From: Pseudaminobacter soli (ex Li et al. 2025)
GTDB taxonomy: Bacteria > Pseudomonadota > Alphaproteobacteria > Rhizobiales > Rhizobiaceae
Direction: 5' to 3'
DNA: 64,000 nt
Assembly: GCF_003012705.1 (NCBI RefSeq)
Contig: NZ_PXYL01000004.1
Coordinates: 477,817-541,816 of the forward strand
The translations under genes and the position numbers were made by a program. Shown here piece by piece: positions 29,551-38,172 of this stretch; the first letter of the stretch is position 1, and each line of letters begins with the position of its first letter. A model generated the notes under the pieces. That model was not told the DNA's origin. It made no database searches and saw only the letters and a program-made list of their open reading frames with translations.

Positions 29551-29892
29551 TCAGTGCGCCTCGATCTCTGCCTGCAATGCCGCCATCTGCGGGGCAGCTG
29601 CGGCAACAGCCGCGCGCTCGATGGCCCGGAAACGGGTGACCACCGAAAGCCCGACCGGCGTCAGCTGCGCGCCGCCGCCGTGCTTGCCGCCGGTCTGAGC
29701 CGAAACGAGCGGCTTGCCAAACAGCTTGTTCATCTCCTCCACCAGGTCCCAGGCGCGCTTGTAGGACATGTTCATGGCCCGCGCGGCGGCCGAAATCGAG
29801 CCGAAGGCCGCGATCTGCTCGAGCAGCTCGATCTTGCCAGGGCCGATCCGGCCTTGTGGGTCCAAATTTATCCGCAGAGTGAGTGACGGCAT
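29551..29892 (-). CDS. modE: ModE-type molybdate regulator, DNA-binding domain only
   Basis: A 113-residue protein with just the LysR-like winged helix of ModE (GKIELLEQIAAFGSISAAARAMNMSYKRAWDLVEEMN). It lacks the C-terminal molybdate-binding Mop/TOBE domains of full ModE. It is the last gene after modABC. The start at 29892 leaves 22 bases to modC; an alternative ATG at 29925 would overlap modC by 11. It may repress modA at the Mo-box-like site at 32695, but metal sensing would need another part. Confidence 0.8.
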   Translation of the reverse strand: MPSLTLRINLDPQGRIGPGKIELLEQIAAFGSISAAARAMNMSYKRAWDLVEEMNKLFGKPLVSAQTGGKHGGGAQLTPVGLSVVTRFRAIERAAVAAAAPQMAALQAEIEAH

Positions 29893-29914
29893 GTGATCGC
29901 ATTCCTTTCGGACG

Positions 29915-31024
29915 CTAGATATCATGCAAGGCTCCCGTTCGGGACAAGTTTTCCTGATCGAAAGCCACCGTTTTGATCACCGCAAAAACCGGCAGGCCAA
30001 CGGCTAGCCCCAGTGCGTTCATCGACTGGCGGGTGATGCGCGACAAGACCATCTCGCCATTGCAGTCGATCCGGACTTCCACGGTTGCCCCGTCGGACGT
30101 GTCTATGCTCGCCACCTTGCCGGCCAGCACATTGAGTGCGCTGAGCCCCCGCGGCAACTCCGTTGCGATCATCACGTCGCGCGCACGAATTCGCACCCGA
30201 ACCGCGCTTCCCGGGGCCGTGTCGACCCGTGGCACACGGATCTCGCCGGCGGTCGAGCGCAGGATGGTCATTTCGAATTCATCGTCATGCCCGGCCACCC
30301 TCATGTCGAGAACGGTACCGCCCTCGCCCTGCGACTCCTTGGGCAAGAGGTCCAGGCGCTGCATGATCGCCCCGGTCGGTCCGAAGGCTACGATCTTGCC
30401 ATGCGACAGCACGACCACGTCGCTCGCCAGCCGAGCCACCTCGGAAACGGAGTGGCTCACATAGACGATGGGTATTTTCGTCTCGTCGCGCAGTCGCTCC
30501 AGATAGGGCATGATCTCGGCCTTGCGGGCATCATCGAGCGAGGCGAGCGGCTCGTCCATGAGCAGCAGGCGCGGGCTGGTCAGCAGCGCACGCCCGATCG
30601 CGACACGCTGCTTTTCGCCGCCGGACAGATGGCTTGGCCGGCGCTCCAGCAGATGCCTGATGCCAAGCAGATCTACGACCCGGTCGAGGTCCTCGTAGCG
30701 CTCGGCCGATGGCGTGAACCAGCGGCCGTAGAGCAGGTTCGCCCGCACGCTCATATGCGGGAACAGCCTCGGCTCCTGAAACACATAGCCGATGCGCCGC
30801 TTGTGAGCCGGCACGAACAGCTTTTGCGCCGTGTCGACGAAGACGCGGCCCTCGGCGGCAATTCGCCCGCGATCGGGCTTCAGAAGCCCCCCAATGAGGT
30901 TGACCAATGAGGTCTTGCCGGAGCCGGAAGGCCCGAAGAGAGCCGTCAGCCTACCAGCGCTCTCGAAACGTGCGTCGAGCGTGAAGGCACCGAGTCGGTG
31001 GCTGATGTCGACCGCGACCGTCAT
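29915..31024 (-). CDS. modC: Molybdate ABC transporter ATP-binding protein
   Basis: ATPase of the ModABC molybdate importer. The 369-residue protein has Walker A GPSGSGKTSL, the signature LSGGEKQRVAIGRAL, Walker B LLLMDEPLASLD and a C-terminal TOBE/Mop domain (about residues 290-360). The ATG at 31024 overlaps the modB stop (ATGA). The reading frame runs upstream through modB, but those residues are a shadow of modB. Confidence 0.95.
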   Translation of the reverse strand: MTVAVDISHRLGAFTLDARFESAGRLTALFGPSGSGKTSLVNLIGGLLKPDRGRIAAEGRVFVDTAQKLFVPAHKRRIGYVFQEPRLFPHMSVRANLLYGRWFTPSAERYEDLDRVVDLLGIRHLLERRPSHLSGGEKQRVAIGRALLTSPRLLLMDEPLASLDDARKAEIMPYLERLRDETKIPIVYVSHSVSEVARLASDVVVLSHGKIVAFGPTGAIMQRLDLLPKESQGEGGTVLDMRVAGHDDEFEMTILRSTAGEIRVPRVDTAPGSAVRVRIRARDVMIATELPRGLSALNVLAGKVASIDTSDGATVEVRIDCNGEMVLSRITRQSMNALGLAVGLPVFAVIKTVAFDQENLSRTGALHDI

Positions 31025-31722
31025 TGGAGGTCGAGCCTCTTGCCCAATCGCCGCGAAAACGTCTCGGAGGCGATCAGGGCTGTCATCGAAATGACGATGG
31101 AGACAAGGGTCAGGCGCAGCGCCCCGATGTCGCCGCCCGGCACCTGGGTGAAGGTGTAGATGGCGGTCGGCAGGGTTTGCGTTTCGCCCGGAATGTTGGA
31201 CACGAAGGTGATGGTGGCGCCAAACTCGCCCATCGCCTTGGCGAAGGACAGGATCATCCCGGCGATGATGCCCGGCATGATCAGCGGCAGCGTGACGGTG
31301 AAGAACACCCAGGCCCGATTGGCGCCGAGTGTGCCGGCCGCCGCCTCCAGCTTGCGGTCGACCGCCTCGATGGACAGCCAGATGGCGCGAACCATCAGCG
31401 GAAAGCCCATGACGCCGCAGGCAAGAGCAGCGCCCGTCCAGCGAAACGAAAAGACAATGCCGAAATTGTCGGCCAGGAAGGCGCCGATGGGACCGCGCCG
31501 GCCAAAGGTGATGAGCAACAGATAGCCGGTGACAACCGGCGGCAGGATCAGCGGAAGGTGGACGATGCCGTTGAGCAGCGACTTGCCCCAGAATTTTCCG
31601 CGCGCCAGCAGAAGTGCTACGCAGATGCCGATCGGCAGGCTCACGATCATCGCCCAGGTCGCAACCTTGAGCGACAAGCGGACCGCGGTCCACTCTTCGG
31701 GGCTGAGCTGCAGCCAGCTCAT
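31021..31722 (-). CDS. modB: Molybdate ABC transporter permease
   Basis: Inner-membrane channel of the ModABC system, 233 residues with about five helices. The binding-protein-dependent motif (EAA loop) is EAAAGTLGANRAWVFFTVTLPLIMPGI. I chose the ATG at 31722, preceded by GGAGG at 9 bases; an upstream ATG at 31752 has no such site. Coupled to modC by a 4-base overlap. Confidence 0.94.
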   Translation of the reverse strand: MSWLQLSPEEWTAVRLSLKVATWAMIVSLPIGICVALLLARGKFWGKSLLNGIVHLPLILPPVVTGYLLLITFGRRGPIGAFLADNFGIVFSFRWTGAALACGVMGFPLMVRAIWLSIEAVDRKLEAAAGTLGANRAWVFFTVTLPLIMPGIIAGMILSFAKAMGEFGATITFVSNIPGETQTLPTAIYTFTQVPGGDIGALRLTLVSIVISMTALIASETFSRRLGKRLDLQ

Positions 31723-31834
31723 GCCCCCAATCCTCCCTGCGATTTCTGCCAAACGCCCATGCGCAATCTATAGACCGAGATTTCGGTTTCCACTCCCGAA
31801 ATCCGCTTGTGCGGTCCTTTCCGCAAGCCCAGCC

Positions 31835-32635
31835 TTAGTTCGCCGGCACCAGAACCGTGAAACCCTGTTCCTCGAACAGCGGCTTGGCCTTGGCCGACTT
31901 CAGATAGTCGAGGAACTTGGCTGCATCCTCGTTCTTCGAGTCCGCCAGGACTGCAGCCGGATAGATGATCGGCGCATGCGTTTCCTGCGGGAAGGTCGCG
32001 ATGATCTTCACCTCGGGATCAGCGGCGGCGTCGGTCTGGTAGACGATGCCGAGCGGCGCCTCCCCGGTGGCGACGAGTTTCAGCGCAGCGCGGACATTCT
32101 CTGCCTGAGCCACCTTGTTTTCCACCGACGACCAGACGCCGAGCTTTTCAAGCGCGGCCTTGCCGTACTTGCCAGCCGGCACGGCCTTCACGTCGGCCAT
32201 CGCCAGCTTGCCGTCGCCCACCAGCTTGGCGAGGTCGAAATTCGGTTCGATCGTCGTGGCGGCCGAAGAGTCTTTCCCAGTGATCAGCACGATGCGATTG
32301 CCGAGGAGCTGAACTTCGGTGTCGGTCTTGGTGAGCTTCTTGTCCGCCAGGTACTTCATCCAGTCGAGGTCGGCCGAGATGAACACGTCGGCCGGGGCGC
32401 CGCCTTCGATCTGCTTGGCCAGCGCCGAGCTGGCCGCATAGGAGATGGTGGCAGGCTCGTGGCCGTCGGCCTTCCAGGCGCCGTTGATCGCGTCGAGTGC
32501 GTTCTTCAGGCTGGCGGCGGCAAAGACCACGACATTGTCGGCAGCCTGCGAAGCCGGCACGGCCGTGAGCAACATGGCCACCATGCCGCCAACGGCAGCT
32601 GCAAACCGGATTCCGAAACCTCTACGCGTCAGCAT
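31835..32635 (-). CDS. modA: Molybdate-binding periplasmic protein
   Basis: Binds molybdate or tungstate and delivers it to ModBC. The 266-residue protein has an N-terminal signal peptide (about residues 1-31, ending in ASQA, with an RR near the start). The mature sequence starts VVVFAAASLKNALDAI, the classic ModA opening. ADVFISADLDWMKYL and PLGIVYQTDAAADP are family segments. First gene of modABC-modE. Confidence 0.95.
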   Translation of the reverse strand: MLTRRGFGIRFAAAVGGMVAMLLTAVPASQAADNVVVFAAASLKNALDAINGAWKADGHEPATISYAASSALAKQIEGGAPADVFISADLDWMKYLADKKLTKTDTEVQLLGNRIVLITGKDSSAATTIEPNFDLAKLVGDGKLAMADVKAVPAGKYGKAALEKLGVWSSVENKVAQAENVRAALKLVATGEAPLGIVYQTDAAADPEVKIIATFPQETHAPIIYPAAVLADSKNEDAAKFLDYLKSAKAKPLFEEQGFTVLVPAN

Positions 32636-32694
32636 GGCACTCCCTCTCTGCGAAGCTGTTGATTCAGGATGGGAGCAAGCTATGTCACTTCATC

Positions 32695-32718
32695 CGATAT
32701 ATCCATACCGATATAACC
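32695..32718. promoter_or_regulatory. Mo-box-like operator upstream of modA
   Basis: Read on the minus strand the site is GGTTATAT, eight bases, ATATATCG. This resembles the ModE operator (CGNTATAT, spacer, ATATNACG) with mismatches at the outer positions. It lies about 60 bases upstream of the modA start codon, where it could cover the promoter. Confidence 0.5.
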
Positions 32719-32810
32719 ATCCAGCCGGATTTTCCTAAACGGCCTTTGGATCCGGCGGTAAGGATGACTATGGGCTGATAGTCCGGTGACCGGAGGCGAT
32801 TGTCCGGCGT

Positions 32811-33887
32811 TCAGACGTTTTCGCGAAGGCGGATCCAGCGCAGGCGCAGCAGGCGGCGAAGGTTTCGCAAGGCCTGCCAATCCTGAAGCTTGGGGAGCGG
32901 AAACGGCTTTGTCCGCTCCCGGCGCTTCAACGCCCGCGCAATCGGCTTTTCGAGCAATTCGTAGCCGGCAATGCCGATCGCCACTCCACCCAATACGGCA
33001 AGCGGCAGGGCAATCCAGACAGACAGCGAGAGGGCGGTCGCGAGCTTCGCCACCACGGATATCGCGAAGGTGTGCCAAAGGTAGATCGAATAGGAAGCGT
33101 CGCCGATATAGGCAGCCGGGCGCCAGCCATCGATCAGGCCACCCCGCTCGAGCGCCAGCGTGCCGACCACCAGTGCCGCCGCCAGCGGACCGAAGACGAG
33201 CGGCGTGAAGCCGGCATCGGTAAAGCCGACGAAGGAAAAGCCGAGGGCTGCAACTAGGATCAGGCCCAGTCCGGTCGTGGGGTCCGCGATACGTTCATCG
33301 AGCCAGAGCTTGCCGATCAGCGCGCCGAGCAGGAATTCGAGGATGATCGGATTGGTATAGGTCACCAGCAGCGGGTTGCGGCTTTCGAAGATCAGCCCCA
33401 ATGTCGCAAGCCCCACCAGGACGGCAGTAAGTGCCGCGAGCCTACGCCGGGCCGGCAACAGCAGCGCGCCTGCAAAGACCACGTAGAAAAACATCTCGTA
33501 GTTCAGCGTCCACCCCTGCACGAGCACCGGCCAGACATCGCCTGTGCTCGGCGAACGAACGGGGATGAAGACGAGTGAACCCAGGACGTGGCCCAATGAC
33601 AGCTGGAGGTTCGGGAACAGTCCCACCGCCGCTCCTACGACCATCGCCACCGTCGCGATCCAGTAGACGGGCGCAATTCGTTCCAGCCGATCGCGCAGGA
33701 ATTGGGCAGGCGTGACGGGCCGGTTTTGCGAGATCGTCCACATGATGAAGCCGCTGACGACGAAGAACACGTCGACGCCGGCCGCGCCAATGGCGAAGTG
33801 GCCGCCAGTGCGCTCGGCCGCATGGAAAACCACGACCGCCAGCGCGGCCAGCCCGCGCAGATACTGGATGCCGAAGAGTTTTTGCAT
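32811..33887 (-). CDS. exoZ: Exopolysaccharide acetyltransferase (acyltransferase 3 family)
   Basis: A 358-residue membrane acyltransferase with about ten helices. Family motifs are QYLRGLAALAVVVFHAAERTG (catalytic His), GVDVFFVVSGFIMW and GDASYSIYLWHTF. In S. meliloti ExoZ adds the acetyl group of succinoglycan and follows exoQ, as here. The start at 33887 shares one base with the exoQ stop (TGATG). A longer frame upstream is a shadow of exoQ. Confidence 0.88.
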   Translation of the reverse strand: MQKLFGIQYLRGLAALAVVVFHAAERTGGHFAIGAAGVDVFFVVSGFIMWTISQNRPVTPAQFLRDRLERIAPVYWIATVAMVVGAAVGLFPNLQLSLGHVLGSLVFIPVRSPSTGDVWPVLVQGWTLNYEMFFYVVFAGALLLPARRRLAALTAVLVGLATLGLIFESRNPLLVTYTNPIILEFLLGALIGKLWLDERIADPTTGLGLILVAALGFSFVGFTDAGFTPLVFGPLAAALVVGTLALERGGLIDGWRPAAYIGDASYSIYLWHTFAISVVAKLATALSLSVWIALPLAVLGGVAIGIAGYELLEKPIARALKRRERTKPFPLPKLQDWQALRNLRRLLRLRWIRLRENV

Positions 33888-35173
33888 CAGGCGTGACGCA
33901 AGCCGGGAGGCGCTGCCGCCGGCTCCTGCGCCACCAGCCGACTGGTTGCCGGCGAACTCGCCGCAACCCCGGCTGCGTAGTAGAGCATGAAGGAGCCCAC
34001 GGCATAGGGATGGATGACGTCGACCTCGAAGAAGGAGCGCACGGCAAGCATGGCGGCTAGGCCTACCATCACATGCGAGGCGACGTTGTCGGCATCGTCG
34101 AGAAGCCGCACCAGATGGCCGACGAGAACGCGCAGCAAGACAAGCGCCAACAGCAGCAAGCCCGTGACGCCGAGCTCGACCAGCACCTCGATATAGGTGT
34201 TGTGGAAATGGAAGCCGCTGCGCGAGCCGATATAAAACTCCTCCCACAGCCGCTCGGCCTCTGAAAAGCCCTGCACCCAATAGGCCTGGTAACCGACGCC
34301 GAACGTCGGCGCCTGGGCCCAGGCGGCAAGGCCTTCGCCCCAGAGATAGGTGCGGCCGGTGAGCGTCGAATCCTTGCCGAAGGCGCCGAGCAACAGGTCG
34401 ACGCCGCCGGCGTTGAGGCCGATGAAGACCACGAACAGCCCGGCGATCGGTACGACGAGGAAAAACGTCTTTCGCGTGCGCGGCGCAAACAGCAGCAGTG
34501 CGCGCAACCCCATTAGCATGGCGAGCGTGGCCACTGTCGCGATGATTGAAGTGGCAGACTGCGAGGCGATCAGCGCATAGCCGGCAAGGCCGAAGGTGGC
34601 GAGAGCCAGCAGCGCCCACAGCCCACGCTCACGCAGGATGAACAGCGCGGCAAAACCGAAATAGATGCCGAGCGAGGAGAAGAAACCGAGCAGGTTCTTG
34701 GACGAGAAGGCGCCGACGAAACTGTAATTGCCGTCCAGCGGATCGTAGTGATAGCCGCCGAAGGCCAGCGAATAGAGCACCACGAGACAGACGCCCGTGA
34801 GCACGCCAAGGGTGAGCGTTCGCACGCCGACGGTGCGCGCGGCAATCAGCGCGCAGACGATGTGCGACATGTACTGCAAGCCGGCTCGCGCCGTTACGCC
34901 CGGTGCCGCCGACCAGAACACCGACAGGCAGGTCAGCAGTCCGAAGGCGACAACCCAGTGGAATTTCAGGTAGTTGCCGAGAGACTGACGATAGTCGACC
35001 AGAACGAGCGGCAGCCAGAGCGCGTAATAAAGCAGGATCGGCGCCTGGCCGAAGCGCGTCGAATAGGCAAAGATGAAAATCGACAGCGCCACCGCAACGA
35101 AGCCATAGGCAAAGTTGCTGTCGGGGCTGACGAAGCGAGCCTTGGCAATCTTCATAAGCGGTCCCGGCGCCAC
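33887..35173 (-). CDS. exoQ: Exopolysaccharide polymerase (Wzy/O-antigen ligase family)
   Basis: A 428-residue inner-membrane protein with about 11 helices. The Wzy_C-type periplasmic loop carries the usual aromatic and Arg/His-rich motif (SRSGFHFHNTYIEVLVELG). ExoQ joins repeat units into high-molecular-weight succinoglycan. It sits between exoF and exoZ as in S. meliloti. An internal ATG at residue 7 (MKIAKAR) is an alternative start. Confidence 0.9.
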   Translation of the reverse strand: MAPGPLMKIAKARFVSPDSNFAYGFVAVALSIFIFAYSTRFGQAPILLYYALWLPLVLVDYRQSLGNYLKFHWVVAFGLLTCLSVFWSAAPGVTARAGLQYMSHIVCALIAARTVGVRTLTLGVLTGVCLVVLYSLAFGGYHYDPLDGNYSFVGAFSSKNLLGFFSSLGIYFGFAALFILRERGLWALLALATFGLAGYALIASQSATSIIATVATLAMLMGLRALLLFAPRTRKTFFLVVPIAGLFVVFIGLNAGGVDLLLGAFGKDSTLTGRTYLWGEGLAAWAQAPTFGVGYQAYWVQGFSEAERLWEEFYIGSRSGFHFHNTYIEVLVELGVTGLLLLALVLLRVLVGHLVRLLDDADNVASHVMVGLAAMLAVRSFFEVDVIHPYAVGSFMLYYAAGVAASSPATSRLVAQEPAAAPPGLRHA

Positions 35174-35176
35174 CGC

Positions 35177-36451
35177 TCAGCGCACGGCAGGCAGCGCAAC
35201 GCCGATCTTGATGACATCTCCCGGCAGCACAGGGGTGTTCTCGTCGGCCGGCGTTTCGATGGTCTTGCCGTCCTTTTCGCGCACGATGGAATAGGCAATC
35301 GTGGGGGCCTGATCGCTTTTCGCGACGGCCGGCCCGTGGGAGAGCGCCTCGCCCATCAGGTCGCGATACATCGCGATCTTGAGGTTCAGCGCCTCGATGT
35401 CCCCTTCGGCCTGCTGGCGATCCTGAGCGACCTGGGCTTCGCGGTCGCTTTGCAGATTGACGGCATCCTGCGTGGCTTTGCTGATGTCCTGCTTGGCGCG
35501 GAGAATGGACGTTTCCATGTCGAGCACCTTGCCTTCCAGTTCGGCGATGGAACGCTCCAGCGTCAGCACGCGTGAATTCACCACGAGCCCGCGATTGGCG
35601 AGATTGCCGACATCGCCAAGCTCCTTACGCGACAGCTCCACTTGGCGGTTCTGGGTTTCGATCTTCTTTTCGAGCGAGCCGACCTCGTTCTGGAGCAGCG
35701 TCTTGAGGTCCTCCAGCGAAGCGAGCTGTACACTCAGGCGCTTCTCGCGCGCGTCCTTGAACGCGGTCTCGTCGGCAATCAGCTTCTGGCCTGCCTCGGT
35801 CTTCTGCAGCTCTGCCGGGAAGTCGATCTCGGCTTTGCCCTCGGCTTCCGCCAGCAATCTCGCACGGCGCGCCAACAGCCCATCGCGCTGTGCGACCAGC
35901 ACATCGTAATTGCCGCGCGCATTGATGAAATCGCGCTCAATGCGCAGCCCGGCATCTGTCGCCCTGCGCAGGCCGCCCCCGAGGCTGACCGCCTTCAGGA
36001 CAGTAAGGTTAGGCGCGAATGGATAACGGCCCGGTGACTGCACGTCGCCGGACAGGAACACGGGCCGGTATTCGGCGAGTTCCACGGAGGCTTCCGGCTT
36101 GTCGAGGAGACCGAATTTCTGCTGCAGCTCGGTGCCGATCGCGTCGGCGATTTCCGCCGGCGTCTTGCCGCCGGCGGGCAACTCGCCGAGGAACGGCAGC
36201 GAAATGTTGCCGGAGGACCCGACCGTATAGTCTCCGCTCACCGTCGACCAGTCGCGCACGGCGCCCTCGGCCGTGCGCCATTCGACCACGCGGATGCGCA
36301 GACGATCCATGGTGCCGAGGCGGTAGTCTTCGGCCCGCGCGAACGAGGGGGCAAGCAGCGCGCAGCACGCCATGGAGAGGGCAAGACCTGCCGCGGAGAA
36401 ACGGATACCGGTGGGCTTACGCGGCGTGGCTGTTCTGGTCTGTCTGGTCAA
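35177..36451 (-). CDS. exoF: Polysaccharide export protein (OPX family)
   Basis: A 424-residue periplasmic/outer-membrane export factor. It has a signal peptide (about residues 1-40, ending SFARA), a poly-export domain (about 42-130, YRLGTMDRLRIRV ... SGNISLPFLGELPAGGKTPAEIADAI), a beta-grasp segment (VFLSGDVQSPGRYPF) and a long coiled coil (about 200-350). A second beta-grasp-like piece closes the C-terminus. It works with ExoP and ExoQ in export. Confidence 0.92.
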   Translation of the reverse strand: MTRQTRTATPRKPTGIRFSAAGLALSMACCALLAPSFARAEDYRLGTMDRLRIRVVEWRTAEGAVRDWSTVSGDYTVGSSGNISLPFLGELPAGGKTPAEIADAIGTELQQKFGLLDKPEASVELAEYRPVFLSGDVQSPGRYPFAPNLTVLKAVSLGGGLRRATDAGLRIERDFINARGNYDVLVAQRDGLLARRARLLAEAEGKAEIDFPAELQKTEAGQKLIADETAFKDAREKRLSVQLASLEDLKTLLQNEVGSLEKKIETQNRQVELSRKELGDVGNLANRGLVVNSRVLTLERSIAELEGKVLDMETSILRAKQDISKATQDAVNLQSDREAQVAQDRQQAEGDIEALNLKIAMYRDLMGEALSHGPAVAKSDQAPTIAYSIVREKDGKTIETPADENTPVLPGDVIKIGVALPAVR

Positions 36452-36505
36452 CTGGGGTATTCCTGGCTGCGTTTCGGGCGGTTGCGGCGTCGAATGCCTC
36501 GCAAC

Positions 36506-37186
36506 TCAGTAGCTGCCGCGCGACGACAGCACCGCCGGCACGGTCTTGGCGATGATCTTCAGATCGAAGGTGAAGGACCAATTCTCGACATAGTGGCGGT
36601 CGAAGGCCACGCGGGCATTGTAGGACACGTCATTGCGGCCGCTGACCTGCCACAGGCCGGTGAGCCCCGGCCGCGTCGACAGATAGTAGTCGGCTGCTGG
36701 GCCATAGAGTTCAAGTTCGTCCTGAACCACGGGACGGGGCCCAACGATGCTCATCTCGCCGCGCAGAATGTTCACCAGTTGCGGCAGCTCGTCGAGGCTG
36801 AGCTTGCGCAGCACGGATCCCACGCGGGTGATGCGCGGATCGTCCTGCAACTTGCGGGTGGCCTCCCACTCCTCGCGCATATGCGGGTTGCGTGCGAGGT
36901 AATCGGCCAGCACCTGGTCGCCATTTTGGACCATGGTGCGGAACTTCAGGCATCGGAAGACCTTGCCGTGGCGGCCGATTCGGCGGTGCCCGTAAACGAT
37001 GCTGCCGCCATCGGTCGCTTTCACCAGCGCCGCCAGCATCATGAGCAGCGGGCTCAACAGGAGCAGCCCTGCCGAAGCGCCGACGATGTCGAAACCGCGC
37101 TTTATGGCGCCGCCGATCGGCGGCTGCGCCTTGCATCCGGACCTGGACCGAAGGGACAAACTGGCCAACTTGGCAGCATATTTCAT
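36506..37186 (-). CDS. exoY: Undecaprenyl-phosphate galactose-1-phosphate transferase
   Basis: Initiates succinoglycan by placing galactose-1-P on the lipid carrier. The 226-residue protein, the length of S. meliloti ExoY, has one N-terminal helix ([20 protein letters not shown]) and the sugar-transferase block [53 protein letters not shown] and [19 protein letters not shown] chose the ATG at 37186 with GGAG upstream; an earlier ATG at 37282 lacks this. Confidence 0.94.
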   Translation of the reverse strand: MKYAAKLASLSLRSRSGCKAQPPIGGAIKRGFDIVGASAGLLLLSPLLMMLAALVKATDGGSIVYGHRRIGRHGKVFRCLKFRTMVQNGDQVLADYLARNPHMREEWEATRKLQDDPRITRVGSVLRKLSLDELPQLVNILRGEMSIVGPRPVVQDELELYGPAADYYLSTRPGLTGLWQVSGRNDVSYNARVAFDRHYVENWSFTFDLKIIAKTVPAVLSSRGSY

Positions 37187-37810
37187 ATGGCAGCTCCGCG
37201 GTAAAAATGGCTTGGGCGAAATAGGATGCCGCACTGCAACACGACGTCGGCTGGCCAGCAGATAGGCCAAGTCTGTGATCAAATTCAGACAATTCTAAAT
37301 TATCTGATCATATTTTGTAACGACCGATTACAACAAACGGCATGCCTGATAACATATTCTGTCTAACGCTCGAAAAAGTTCATCGACGACGCGTCCTTTT
37401 CCGTAACGAGATTTTATACTTCGTGAAAAATTCAAGTTCTGGCCTGAAATCCATCATAGTTATTCTAAATATTTATTTTATTTCCTAAAATCTAAACTAA
37501 AATACGCCAAAGGTGATCGAGTGCACGGATCGCAGCGCAAGAGTCGTCGAATGGAAGAAATTTCGCGAAGATTCAGGCGATCTGTTCATCTATCGAGACG
37601 AAAATGAAACGCTCTGCCATGTTGCGGCTCGTTTTGCGCTCCAATATAGACGCAACGTACGCGTCAATGCGATGGCAGCTGCCCTTCGAAAGAATTCGAA
37701 GACTAGATGGGCAACGGTAGCTGCAAACCGGCAGCGCGTACTTGGGCGGAAGGCGACGGGTATGAATTTTTGCGCACCCTTGCGCGTGAATTGCATGAGG
37801 ACATAGGGCT
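37187..37810. other. AT-rich divergent control region between exoY and exoX
   Basis: A 624-base spacer that is strikingly AT-rich at about 37270-37510, unlike its neighbours. It carries a dyad at 37315. A frame at 37513-37806 is weakly coding in pattern and I do not accept it as a gene. The spacer probably holds both the exoYFQZ and exoXU promoters. Confidence 0.6.
37315..37333. promoter_or_regulatory. Dyad operator candidate upstream of exoY
   Basis: The perfect dyad TTGTAA, seven bases, TTACAA lies about 130 bases upstream of the exoY start codon inside the AT-rich spacer. A TATGAT hexamer on the minus strand lies next to it at about 37306-37311. It looks like a regulator site; the regulator is unknown. 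Confidence 0.35.
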
Positions 37811-38083
37811 ATGTCCTTCGTGCTGTTTTTTCGCGGCCTCATCGGAGTGCTGGTGGCATTCGCGATAACGACCTACTTCGTCACCCACTCGCTGTGGACC
37901 ACCTTCATCCAGACCGTCATCTGCGCCGTTCTCCTGCAGATCGGCTATTTTTTGGCGGTTTTGTTTCTCGTCTGGCGCGAAGGCCGCAAGCCTAAGGGCG
38001 CCACGAACGAAGCCGAAGCTGCAAAGGCGCCGGGCGATGAGGCTCGCCGCTTGCCTGGCGTGCCCCGCTCACCTCACCGTTAA
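37811..38083 (+). CDS. exoX: Exopolysaccharide production repressor (ExoX/SyrA-like)
   Basis: A 90-residue inner-membrane protein with two helices (FRGLIGVLVAFAITTYFVT and FIQTVICAVLLQIGYFLAVLFLVW) and a short charged tail. This matches the ExoX/SyrA family. ExoX lowers succinoglycan synthesis post-translationally, apparently by acting on ExoY. It is divergent from exoY here. AGGG lies just before the ATG. Confidence 0.88.
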   Translation: MSFVLFFRGLIGVLVAFAITTYFVTHSLWTTFIQTVICAVLLQIGYFLAVLFLVWREGRKPKGATNEAEAAKAPGDEARRLPGVPRSPHR

Positions 38084-38172
38084 CTGCCTGTCACATAATC
38101 GCCGCCCACGGCTGCCAACCATCCGCCTGTGATTCCGCCTCTGGCGGATGGCATGGCGAAACGGAGAGGCGC

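Noticed and set aside
29915..31693. 592-residue frame that seems to fuse a protein to ModC
   Set aside because: The first 220 residues are read out of frame across modB and are Arg/His-rich; modC starts at 31024.
32811..34619. 602-residue frame that seems to fuse a protein to ExoZ
   Set aside because: The upstream part is an out-of-frame reading of exoQ; exoZ starts at 33887 with a TGATG junction.
37513..37806. 97-residue plus-strand frame upstream of exoX
   Set aside because: No ribosome site, odd composition, lies in the AT-rich control region.
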